NCBI RefSeq assembly: GCF_900114325.1
Contig: NZ_FOSR01000004.1
Span: 1-35,464, forward strand
Length of the DNA: 35,464 bases
From: Rhodanobacter glycinis
GTDB taxonomy: Bacteria; Pseudomonadota; Gammaproteobacteria; Xanthomonadales; Rhodanobacteraceae
Reading direction: 5' to 3'
A program made the position numbers and the translations under genes. How positions within the stretch are numbered: the first letter of the stretch is position 1; every line of letters starts with the position of its first letter. Below are positions 22,796 to 30,096 of this stretch, piece after piece. Under the pieces are notes generated by a model, which had not been told where the DNA came from, searched no databases, and worked only from the letters and a program-made list of their open reading frames with translations.

Positions 22796-23656
22796 GTGGA
22801 CACCACCGACGCCCAGCCGTGGACGCTGGAAAATCTGGACTTGACGCGCATCGACGTCGCGCGCATCCGCCACGACGAAGACCTGTTCTTCCTGGTTTGC
22901 GCCGCGTCGTTCGCCGAACAGGCGGCACAGCCGCACATGCACGAACTGGTCAAACAGTTTGCCGGTGACCGCGCATGGCAAGCGTGGTTGCGCCAATGCT
23001 GGCAACCGGAAAAGTGCCAGCACGGCCATGCCCTGGCCGCTTACGTGCGCCATGTCTGGCCGGAATACGACTGGCAGGCCGGCTTCAAGGCCTGTCTCGA
23101 TGCCGCCGTGGTGCAACCGCCCGAGCTCTACCGCGAGCGCGGCTTGACCCTGGCCGCACGTTGCGTGATCGGTGCCGGCGTGGCCAGCCATTACCGCGCG
23201 CTCGGCGAGATCACCGACGAACCGGTGCTGCGCGAACTGGTCGCCTGCATCAAGCGCGACGAAGTCCGCCACTTCAACCGCTTCTGCCAGCAGCTGGAGC
23301 AGTGCCGCACCGAAGAAGGAACCGGTCGCTACCGGATGCTTCGCGCCATGCTGGGCCAGGCCCGGCGCGGACGCGCGCCAAACCATGACGCGGCGCTCCA
23401 GCCGGTGTTCGCGCAGTGCTATCCGCAGCAAGTCGCCGACCCGGCCAGCCGTGCGCAGCTCGCCGACCGCGTCCATCAGCGCCTGCGCGCCCATTTCGGC
23501 GCCAACACCACGGCAAGAATGCTGCTCAAGCCGCTGGATCTGTCGCCACGCCTGCACGACATGCTGGAAAGGCCGCTGACACGGTTCAGCCACCGCGTAT
23601 GGCCGCTGCCCTCGCGCGCCAATGCCGCGCTGGCGCCGGAACCCGCGCGTTCGTAG
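22796..23656 (+). CDS. Ferritin-like helical protein, possible di-iron enzyme
   Basis: A 286-residue protein. GTG 22796 with AGGAA is preferred; an ATG at 22715 would add 27 proline- and serine-rich residues with little conserved character. The sequence is alpha-helical: FFLVCAASFAEQAAQPHMHELVKQF, WQPEKCQHGHALAAYVRHVWP, ARCVIGAGVASHYRALGEI, CIKRDEVRHFNRFCQQLE. The two EKCQHGHA- and KRDEVRHF-type motifs resemble the ExxH pairs of ferritin-like di-iron proteins, including acyl-ACP desaturase relatives. Several histidines and glutamates could bind metal. The true substrate is unknown; it could be a desaturase or an iron-binding protein. The gene stands alone, 12 bp from the convergent DUF6491-like gene. 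Confidence 0.75.
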   Translation: MDTTDAQPWTLENLDLTRIDVARIRHDEDLFFLVCAASFAEQAAQPHMHELVKQFAGDRAWQAWLRQCWQPEKCQHGHALAAYVRHVWPEYDWQAGFKACLDAAVVQPPELYRERGLTLAARCVIGAGVASHYRALGEITDEPVLRELVACIKRDEVRHFNRFCQQLEQCRTEEGTGRYRMLRAMLGQARRGRAPNHDAALQPVFAQCYPQQVADPASRAQLADRVHQRLRAHFGANTTARMLLKPLDLSPRLHDMLERPLTRFSHRVWPLPSRANAALAPEPARS

Positions 23657-23668
23657 TTCGGTTGTGCG

Positions 23669-24118
23669 CTATCGGACCGGCGCCGCCGTGCGCGGTTCCG
23701 ATTCGATCTTGCGCTGTTTCGCCTGCTCGATCTTCAGGCGCGCCACATCCACCGGGCGGATGCGCGTGATCGTGCAGGGAAAGTCGCGATGCCCGGTGAG
23801 CACCTTGTCGAAGTTCACCGACACTTCGTCCAGGTTCGAAGTCAGCCCGATCGCGTTGGTGAATTCGAGGTTCTGGCAAGCGCCGCCCACATCCAGCAGC
23901 CAGGCCTTGTTCGGCCGCGTGTAGACGGCGAGCTGCGTATCGCTCAGCGGCTCCCACGACCACAACGGCGCGAAGAAACGGAAGCTGCGCACCGGCGCGC
24001 CGGCTGCCGCGAGGTACGCAGCCTGGCGCTGCTGCTGACGCTGCGCATAGGGCACGCTGGAACAGGCGGCCAGCAGGCCGGCCAGGACGATGGCCATCAA
24101 TACCCGCACGCATGACAT
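23669..24118 (-). CDS. DUF6491-family lipoprotein
   Basis: A 149-residue predicted lipoprotein. ATG 24118 has GGAGG upstream. Lipobox LAAC gives the lipidated Cys at 19. The mature part has SFRFFAPLWSWEPLSDTQLAVYTRPNKAWLLDV, then GGACQNLEFTNAIGLTSN and CTITRIRPVD. The pattern WEPL...LAVYTRP..AWLL...C...L and C-x-I-x-x-IRPVD is typical of the DUF6491 group seen in Xanthomonadaceae. Two remaining cysteines may form a disulfide. It is the third gene of a minus-strand run after LytTR and a second lipoprotein, with spacings of 62 and 63 bp, and is probably co-transcribed with them. Its function is not known. Confidence 0.85.
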   Translation of the reverse strand: MSCVRVLMAIVLAGLLAACSSVPYAQRQQQRQAAYLAAAGAPVRSFRFFAPLWSWEPLSDTQLAVYTRPNKAWLLDVGGACQNLEFTNAIGLTSNLDEVSVNFDKVLTGHRDFPCTITRIRPVDVARLKIEQAKQRKIESEPRTAAPVR

Positions 24119-24181
24119 GGTGGCTACCTCCGCTGGAAACCTGCCCATTACAACGCGCAAGCATCCGTGCCGTGCACGTGC

Positions 24182-24937
24182 CTATTTCTTCTTGCCGCCC
24201 TTGTGCATGGTCACCTTCTGCCACTTCGCCGGCTCGAACCCGGCCACCTCGTAGGTCAGCGTTTCGTGCTTGTCGCCATCGGTCAGGGTCACGTCCATGG
24301 TGATCTTCTTCGTTTTCGCCATGGCGTCGATGAAGGCCTGGTCGTCGCGGATGAACAGGGCCGGTTCGCCGCCGTTGGGCCGATAGGCGCGCAGTTTGCG
24401 CGGCTTGCCGTCGAAGGTTGCAGGAATCAGACAATTGCCCTTGCACACGAAGCCGTGGCCGCTGCCGAACAGGAACACGCTCTGGCCCCAGTCCGAATGC
24501 CGGCGCAGCACCAGCCGCACGGCGTCGTTGCCGCCCGGCTCGCTGCTGTAGATGGCTGCGGTGGACTGCGTGCCGCCTTCCATCGGCCCGAGCTGATACA
24601 GCCACAAGCCCTTGAGTCGACGCGATTCGCTTTCCGCCTTCCAGCGCTTCTCGATGTCCGGCAAGGTCTGCTGCACTTCCTTTGCCGCCGCGCTGTCCGG
24701 GAAGCGGCTGACGATGTCCTGGCCCAGCGAGGCTGCCATCTGGTCGTTCTTGATCTTCAGCAGTTCGCGATAAGTGGCCAGCTGGCGCGCCGCATCGGCC
24801 TGCCTGGCCTGAGCTTGCGCCTGCGCACCGCTGGCCGGGGCTGACGCATTGCCGCCCTGCTGCGAACAGGCGGCGAGCCCCAGCGCAGCGCACACGGCAA
24901 GCGCAACGAGACCATGGCGGAAGGTCGGCTTCATCAT
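24182..24937 (-). CDS. Predicted lipoprotein with coil segment, unknown function
   Basis: A 251-residue lipoprotein. The tandem ATGs at 24937 and 24934 cannot be separated; AGGAATC lies in front. The lipobox GLAAC puts the lipidated Cys near residue 24. After a short alanine- and glutamine-rich coil (AQAQAQARQADAARQL) comes a helical segment that looks like a tetratricopeptide-type repeat (SRFPDSAAAKEVQQTL). The rest is a beta-rich domain containing FLFGSGHGFVCKGNCLIPATFDGKPRKLRAYRPN; CKGNC suggests a disulfide. It shares its coil/lipoprotein arrangement with the gene at 7940-9352, but the sequences are not clearly homologous. It lies between LytTR and the DUF6491-like gene. No function is known. 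Confidence 0.83.
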   Translation of the reverse strand: MMKPTFRHGLVALAVCAALGLAACSQQGGNASAPASGAQAQAQARQADAARQLATYRELLKIKNDQMAASLGQDIVSRFPDSAAAKEVQQTLPDIEKRWKAESESRRLKGLWLYQLGPMEGGTQSTAAIYSSEPGGNDAVRLVLRRHSDWGQSVFLFGSGHGFVCKGNCLIPATFDGKPRKLRAYRPNGGEPALFIRDDQAFIDAMAKTKKITMDVTLTDGDKHETLTYEVAGFEPAKWQKVTMHKGGKKK

Positions 24938-24999
24938 CGTCGGCAGATTCCTGGATAACAGATGCCTAGCTTGGAACGAGCCGGCGCCGCTGTGCAAGT

Positions 25000-25875
25000 T
25001 CACTCCACTGTCGCGGGCTGACCGGCGTGCTCGCGCAACGCGGCGCGATAGCGGCGACTGCACGGAATTTTCGCGCCATCACGCAGGTGCAGCCGTGCGT
25101 CGCCGGTGTCCAGCGGCTCGATCTCGGCCAGGTAATCCAGGTTGACCAGATAGCTGCGATGCACGCGCACGAAGCGCGCCGGATCGAGCCGCTCCTCGAT
25201 GCCGGCCATGGTGGCGCGCAGCGGATAATCGCGACCGCGTACATGCAGGTTCACGTAATTGCCCGCCGCCTGCAGCCATTCGATTTCGCGCGCGGCAAGC
25301 AGGAATTCCTTGCCCAGCTTGCGCACCAGGAAGCGTTCGGGCCGATCCACCGGCTCCACCGGCACGCCTTCGTCCGGCTCGGCCAGCAACGTCGCCTCGC
25401 CCTGCTTGCGCAGCAGCCACAGCCGCGACAGGCAGATCAGCGCAATGATGAGGAAATAGTTGCGAATGTCCTTCAGGTACTCGTAACCGAAATTCGGCCA
25501 CCACGCCCCGAAGCGGTAATGCCAGCCGACCAGCGCATAGGCCAGCTTGCGCAGCTCGACCATGCCGGCGACGTGCATCAGGCTGAACGCCAGGCTGGCC
25601 AGCAGATGACGGGGCAGGCTATGGCGCCAGGTATCGAAGCGGAACGGCCAACGCCGCTCCACCACCTGGATGAACGGAATCAGCAGCAGGACCAACAGCG
25701 AGCTGCTCGACTCCCATACCCACGGTTCCCATGCCGCCGTGCGGGAATGATCGATCTGCGCGACGATACCGTTGAATACCGTGTTGAGAATGGCCAGAGC
25801 CACCCAGAAGGCGACCTCGACCGAGCGCCCCCAACGCTGGAAATCCCGATATTCGACATCCGCCTGTTCGCTCAT
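25000..25875 (-). CDS. Membrane-bound LytTR-type transcriptional regulator
   Basis: A 291-residue regulator. The N-terminal part (about 1-165) contains at least three to four membrane segments (VEVAFWVALAILNTVF, LLVLLLIPFIQV, HLLASLAFSLMHV and NYFLIIALICLSRLW). The C-terminal LytTR DNA-binding domain (about 180-285) has FLVRKLGKEFLLAAREIEWLQA, GNYVNLHVRGRDYPLRATM, RFVRVHRSYLVNLDYLAEIEP and the ending CSRRYRAALREH, the hallmark sequence of the family. There is no receiver domain, so the signal is probably sensed in the membrane part. LytTR proteins bind direct repeats upstream of their targets. The likely targets are the downstream lipoproteins or the divergent flavin oxidase 158 bp away, but no binding site was identified. 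Confidence 0.92.
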   Translation of the reverse strand: MSEQADVEYRDFQRWGRSVEVAFWVALAILNTVFNGIVAQIDHSRTAAWEPWVWESSSSLLVLLLIPFIQVVERRWPFRFDTWRHSLPRHLLASLAFSLMHVAGMVELRKLAYALVGWHYRFGAWWPNFGYEYLKDIRNYFLIIALICLSRLWLLRKQGEATLLAEPDEGVPVEPVDRPERFLVRKLGKEFLLAAREIEWLQAAGNYVNLHVRGRDYPLRATMAGIEERLDPARFVRVHRSYLVNLDYLAEIEPLDTGDARLHLRDGAKIPCSRRYRAALREHAGQPATVE

Positions 25876-26033
25876 GCCGGCGATTCTACGTGGCGCTGGC
25901 GAAATCCCCATGTGCCTCGTCACGCGGCGGGATCGGTTCGTCCCTGCGCACCCGCGATTCGTCACTTCGCGCTGGGAAAGGCCGTGATCGAGGGCCACGC
26001 TGCGGCCATGCCCAGTCACCCCGGAGCCACCCG

Positions 26034-27839
26034 ATGAAAAGACGCGACCTGTTGAAGGCAGCCGTCACCCTGCCCCTGCTGCCGCTGTTGATGCGCAGCG
26101 GCACCGCCTTGGCGCACGGCGCCGGCACGCTGGCGACAGCTCTGCGTTCGCGGGTACGTCCGGGCCAAACCGGCTGGCCGGCGACTGCGGAATGGGAACG
26201 ACTGAAACGCGACGTCGGCGGCCGGCTGCTGAAGCTGGAGCCCCCGTTTGCCCAAGGTGCCGCGTCCCCGGCATTGAAACAACTCGCCAACCCGTTTGCA
26301 GTGGGTGACAACCCGGCCCTGACCCAGACCAGCGGCTGGGCTGATGCCTGGACCTCGCAACCCAGCTCCTATGCGGTGGCGGCGGAGAACACGGCCGATG
26401 TGGTCGCAGCGGTCAATTTCGCCCGCCAGCACCACCTGCGGCTGGTGGTGAAAGGTGGCGGCCACAGTTACCAGGGCACCTCGGACGCGCCGGATTCGCT
26501 GCTGGTGTGGACGCGCCACATGAACAAGATCGCGCTGCACGACGCCTTTGTGCCGCACGGCTGTGTCGGCCACATGTCGCCGCAAGCAGCGGTGAGCGTG
26601 GAAGCCGGCGCGATGTGGATCGACGCCTACAACGCGGTAACCACCCACGGTGGTCGCTACGTGCAGGGCGGCGGTTGCACCACCGTCGGCGTGGCCGGGC
26701 TGGTGCAAAGCGGTGGCTTCGGCAGTTTCTCCAAGAACTGGGGCACGGCGGCCTCCAACCTGCTGGAAGCCGAAGTGGTCACCGCCGACGGCCAGGTGCG
26801 CATCGCCAATGCCCGCACGAACCCCGAACTGTTCTGGGGCCTCAAGGGCGGCGGTGGCGGCAGCTTGGGCGTGCTCACGCGGCTGACCTTGCGCACGTTC
26901 GAACTGCCCGAGTTCTTCGGCGTGGTGGCTGGCACCATCCAGGCCGACTCGGACGCGGCGTACCGCGCCCTGATCGCCGCGGCGATGGATTTCTACCAGC
27001 GCGCGCTGTTCAACCCGCACTGGGGCGAGCACCTGAAGTTCCAGGGCGGCAATACGCTGGAAGCGATGATGCTGTTCCAAGGCATGAGCCAGCAGGAAGC
27101 CGAGCAAACCTGGGCTCCCTTCCTGGACTGGGTACGCGCCCGCAAGGATTGCCGCATCACCAAGCCGTTCCTCATCGCAACCACGCCGGCCCGGCATTTC
27201 TGGGACGCCGGGTTCTATCGCCGATACGCACCGCAGGCGATCGTGCCGGACGGCCGGCCGGGCGAGCCGAGCGACCACTACGTATGGGCGGGCGACCACG
27301 AGCAGGCGTGCTGGTTCATTCACGGCTACCAGTCGGCCTGGCTGCCGGCCTCGCTGCTGCAAGCCGGACAGCAGCCGAAGCTGGTGGATGCGCTGTTCGC
27401 CGCCGCGCAGCAGTGGGATTTCCAACTGCACTTCAACAAGGGCCTGGCCGGTGCGCCCGCCAACAGTATCGCCGCGGCCCGCGACACCGCTACCCATCCG
27501 CAGGTGCTGGACGCCTTCGCGCTGGCGCTCATCGGTGCAGCCGGCGCACCGGCCTTCCCCGGCATGCCGGGTGCGAAACCCGACCTATCCAAAGCAAGGC
27601 GGGAGGCGGCGGCCGTCGACAAGGCCATGGATGCGCTGCGCGCCGTAGCGCCCGACGCCGGCTCCTACGTCTCGGAAAGCGACTACTTCCTGCGCGACTG
27701 GCAGCAGGGATTCTGGGGCAGCAACTATCCGCGCCTCGCCGCGGCGAAGCGCAAGTACGATCCCGACGGGTTGTTCTTCGTGCACCACGGCGTCGGCAGC
27801 GAGGAATGGAACGCGGACGGCTTTACGCGGAAAGGATGA
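26034..27839 (+). CDS. Exported FAD-linked oxidase, berberine-bridge-enzyme type
   Basis: A 601-residue flavoprotein. ATG 26034 has GGAG in front. The N-terminus MKRRDLLKAA with a hydrophobic stretch looks like a twin-arginine signal, so export in folded form is likely. The PCMH-type FAD domain carries GGGHSYQG with H144 and GGGCTTVG with C215, the positions that form bicovalent flavin attachment in berberine-bridge-type oxidases. The C-terminal BBE segment has FWGSNYPRLAAAKRKYDPDG and GLFFVHHGVGSEEW. Such enzymes oxidise alcohols or sugars with oxygen and release hydrogen peroxide; the substrate here is not evident. It is divergent from the LytTR regulator and probably monocistronic. Confidence 0.92.
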   Translation: MKRRDLLKAAVTLPLLPLLMRSGTALAHGAGTLATALRSRVRPGQTGWPATAEWERLKRDVGGRLLKLEPPFAQGAASPALKQLANPFAVGDNPALTQTSGWADAWTSQPSSYAVAAENTADVVAAVNFARQHHLRLVVKGGGHSYQGTSDAPDSLLVWTRHMNKIALHDAFVPHGCVGHMSPQAAVSVEAGAMWIDAYNAVTTHGGRYVQGGGCTTVGVAGLVQSGGFGSFSKNWGTAASNLLEAEVVTADGQVRIANARTNPELFWGLKGGGGGSLGVLTRLTLRTFELPEFFGVVAGTIQADSDAAYRALIAAAMDFYQRALFNPHWGEHLKFQGGNTLEAMMLFQGMSQQEAEQTWAPFLDWVRARKDCRITKPFLIATTPARHFWDAGFYRRYAPQAIVPDGRPGEPSDHYVWAGDHEQACWFIHGYQSAWLPASLLQAGQQPKLVDALFAAAQQWDFQLHFNKGLAGAPANSIAAARDTATHPQVLDAFALALIGAAGAPAFPGMPGAKPDLSKARREAAAVDKAMDALRAVAPDAGSYVSESDYFLRDWQQGFWGSNYPRLAAAKRKYDPDGLFFVHHGVGSEEWNADGFTRKG

Positions 27840-27860
27840 TCGCGCCGCGGCACCACCGCA

Positions 27861-27892
27861 CACCGGCGTCGGGTTCGAGCAAGCCGCCGGTG
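27861..27892 (+). terminator. Possible stem-loop between convergent genes
   Basis: CACCGGCG and CGCCGGTG (27861-27868 and 27885-27892) can pair, with a 16-nt loop, just past the flavin oxidase stop and before the end of the convergent DUF3247-like gene. There is no U tract and the loop is long, so this is a weak call. Confidence 0.35.
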
Positions 27893-27920
27893 CGCAAACA
27901 CATCGTGTTCCGCCATCCAC

Positions 27921-28223
27921 TCAGGATTCACTGCCAAGGATCGAATCCAGATGCTCGACCCGCTCGATCTGGTCAAGCCAGATGCGCCGGTTCCATGCCG
28001 GTTCCCGCGGTCGCTCCAGGCGCAACTCGGCGTTGATGCCTTCGCGGCCACTCTGGTCGCGCATCACCTGCATGGTGGGACGTACGCTGACCACGCCCTC
28101 GCACACGCTGCCGTCCTTTTGCACGATCGACACGTGGCCGTTGCCCTGCAGATCGGCCACCAGCGACTCGAGGCGGCGTATATCGGCCGGATCGACACAG
28201 ACACGTTCGACATATTGAGCCAT
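27921..28223 (-). CDS. DUF3247-like small protein
   Basis: A 100-residue cytoplasmic protein. ATG 28223 has GAGGAGG upstream at good spacing. It begins AQYVERVCVDPADIRRLESLV and continues with GHVSIVQKDGSVCEGVVSVRPTMQV and GINAELRLERP, a short helix followed by a five-stranded Sm-like beta barrel pattern. DUF3247 proteins of Xanthomonas are about 100 residues and adopt an Sm-like variant fold, which fits. The role is unknown; RNA binding would be a guess. It stands between the convergent flavin oxidase gene and the compound REP island, without an operon partner. Confidence 0.82.
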   Translation of the reverse strand: MAQYVERVCVDPADIRRLESLVADLQGNGHVSIVQKDGSVCEGVVSVRPTMQVMRDQSGREGINAELRLERPREPAWNRRIWLDQIERVEHLDSILGSES

Positions 28224-28337
28224 CGCAACGACCTCCTCGGTGGGAATGCGCATCCACTCTGACGGATGCGCGGGTAAGCGCGAGTGAATTCGGCACGAAC
28301 GCTTTCGCCGCGCAATGCGCGCAGGCACCCCGCCCTT

Positions 28338-28651
28338 GCTCGTCATTCCGGCGAAGGCCCACTGCTGTCCGGAATAATTTCGAATACCCGCAGTCGTGCG
28401 GTGGCATATGCCGAAATCGGTTTTTGCCCGTCATTCCGGCGAAGGCCGGAATCCAGTGACTGTGTGGCTTGAGCAAGCGTGATCGTCACTGGATCCCGGC
28501 CTTCGCCGGGATGACGAGCACGATAGGTCATCGCCAGCCGATGTGGAGTCACCTCCTCGCCGTATCCCGGGCAAACATCGCCACGCCTTCGCCTTGGGAG
28601 CCATGCCCGGGTTATTCCGGACAACAGTGGACCGACGCCGGGATGACGAGC
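28338..28651. repeat. Compound palindromic (REP/BIME-like) island
   Basis: The outer 40-bp arms, 28338-28377 and 28612-28651, are inverted and agree at 35 of 40 positions. Within are two more REP units facing each other, 28429-28460 and 28485-28516, that match at 30 of 32 positions. Each unit has the core TTCCGGC/GCCGGAA or CCCGGC/GCCGGG with a CTTC or GAAG loop. The mixture of nested and facing copies is typical of BIME-like arrays. The unit at 28421-28458 is the close partner of the repeat at 1520-1557. Confidence 0.8.
28421..28458 (-). repeat. REP-like palindromic repeat, copy B
   Basis: Its reverse complement matches 1520-1557 at 36 of 38 positions, including the TTTTTGCCC tail. The two changes form one base pair of the stem (G-C here, T-A in the other copy). 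Confidence 0.8.
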
Positions 28652-28671
28652 AAAAAGCAGCTATTCGATAT

Positions 28672-28697
28672 TCTTTACCCCGCGATCACGGTAAAGA
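28672..28697 (+). promoter_or_regulatory. Dyad upstream of the MFS transporter gene
   Basis: TCTTTACC (28672-28679) and GGTAAAGA (28690-28697) are perfect 8-bp inverted arms with a 10-bp spacer, ending 46 bp before the MFS start codon. This is the size of a dimeric repressor operator. No regulator gene is adjacent, so this is a suggestion only. Confidence 0.35.
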
Positions 28698-28743
28698 CCG
28701 GACTGAGCCGTGGGACAATGCGCGGCCCCGCCCGGATCCCCAG

Positions 28744-30006
28744 ATGCCTTCTCCCACCGCTCCACGCTCCGATTCGCTGCTGCAACACCCCGCCTTCGTT
28801 GCCTTCTGGTGCGCGCGCATTGCCTCCGGCTTCGGCTTCCAGATGCTGTCGGTGGCGGTGGGCTGGCAGATCTACGCGATCACCGGACGCGCCTTCGACC
28901 TGGGCCTGATCGGGCTGGTGCAGTTCATCCCCTCGGTGTTGCTGGCGCTGCCGGCCGGACACGTGGCCGACCAGTTCGAACGACGCCGTGTGGTCTTGCT
29001 GGGGCAGATCGCGGAATGGACGGCCATCGTGTTGCTGGCCGCATTGACCATGACCCACCGCATACACGAAACGGGCATCCTCGCACTGGTGTTCGTGATT
29101 GGCGTGGCCAAGGCATTCGAGTCGCCGTCGATGCAGTCGCTGCTGCCGGCACTGGTGCCGACCTCGATGCTGCCGCGCGCGGTGGCAGTGAGCGGCTCGG
29201 CATTCCAGATGGCGATGATCCTGGGCCCCGCGGTAGGTGGCCTGCTGTACGTGGCCGGCCCCGGCGTGGTGTACCTCACGGCTGCCGCGTTGTATCTCGT
29301 CGCCGCCACGATGATGGCGCGCCTGCGCTACGAGCACACCCCACCGAAACGCGAACCGGCCACGCTGAAAACCCTGTTCGCCGGCGTGCATTTCATTCGC
29401 GCGCGCAAGGACGTGCTGGGGGTGATCTCGCTGGACCTGTTCGCGGTGCTGTTGGGTGGCGCCACCGCGCTACTGCCGATCTTCGCCAAGGACATCCTGC
29501 ACACCGGTCCGTGGGGCCTGGGCCTGCTGCGCGCGGCGCCGGCGGTGGGCGCACTGCTGATGTCGGTATGGCTGGCGCGGCACGACATGCAGCGCCGCGT
29601 GGGCATGATCATGTTCGCCTCGGTGGCCGGCTTCGGCGCGGCGACGCTGGTGTTCGCCGTATCCACCGCACTGTGGCTGTCGCTGCTGGCGTTGTTTGCG
29701 CTGGGCGCGTTCGACATGGTCAGCATGGTGATTCGCGGGGCGCTGGTGCAACTGGATACGCCGGACGCGATGCGCGGCCGGGTCAGCGCGGTGAACGCGA
29801 TCTTCATCAACACCTCGAACCAGCTCGGCGAATTCGAATCGGGCATGCTCGCCGCGTGGCTGGGTGCGGTGAACGCCACCCTGCTCGGCGGCATCGGCAC
29901 GCTGGTGGTGGTGGGCTTGTGGATGACGATGTTCCCCACCCTGCGCCGGCGCCAGAAACTGCATGTGGAGCCGGCCGACGTGGAACCGGCCGCCGACACG
30001 CTGTAG
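28744..30006 (+). CDS. Major facilitator superfamily transporter (EntS-like)
   Basis: A 420-residue inner-membrane transporter with about 12 helices. It begins LLQHPAFVAFWCARIASGFGFQMLSVAVGWQIY, then ALPAGHVADQFERRRVVL, the MFS motif A region between helices 2 and 3 with the conserved D and the basic RRR. The second half has LGLLRAAPAVGALLMSVWLARH and PDAMRGRVSAVNAIFINTSNQLGEF, which fits the MFS_3/EntS group of proton-driven drug or siderophore exporters. The substrate is not evident. ATG 28744 is preferred, as the upstream frame crosses REP repeats. It is a single gene, 90 bp from the next gene on the same strand, with a dyad in its promoter region that may mark control by a repressor. Confidence 0.9.
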   Translation: MPSPTAPRSDSLLQHPAFVAFWCARIASGFGFQMLSVAVGWQIYAITGRAFDLGLIGLVQFIPSVLLALPAGHVADQFERRRVVLLGQIAEWTAIVLLAALTMTHRIHETGILALVFVIGVAKAFESPSMQSLLPALVPTSMLPRAVAVSGSAFQMAMILGPAVGGLLYVAGPGVVYLTAAALYLVAATMMARLRYEHTPPKREPATLKTLFAGVHFIRARKDVLGVISLDLFAVLLGGATALLPIFAKDILHTGPWGLGLLRAAPAVGALLMSVWLARHDMQRRVGMIMFASVAGFGAATLVFAVSTALWLSLLALFALGAFDMVSMVIRGALVQLDTPDAMRGRVSAVNAIFINTSNQLGEFESGMLAAWLGAVNATLLGGIGTLVVVGLWMTMFPTLRRRQKLHVEPADVEPAADTL

Positions 30007-30096
30007 GCAGGCGGCATCGCGCAAAGCGCGACGGCAGCGTCGGCAAGCCATCGCGATGGCGTTTAAACTTCGCATTTCTGCCCGGGAAGTTCAGCC

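Larger units (their letters stand above)
28224..28743. other. Intergenic region with a compound REP island
   Basis: These 520 bp separate the DUF3247-like gene from the MFS gene. Most of them are palindromic repeats (28338-28651); then a dyad at 28672-28697 precedes the MFS start. No gene is supported. Confidence 0.65.

Noticed and set aside
28338-28651. CRISPR array
   Set aside because: The repeats are inverted and of unequal spacing with no regular unique spacers, and no cas gene is near.
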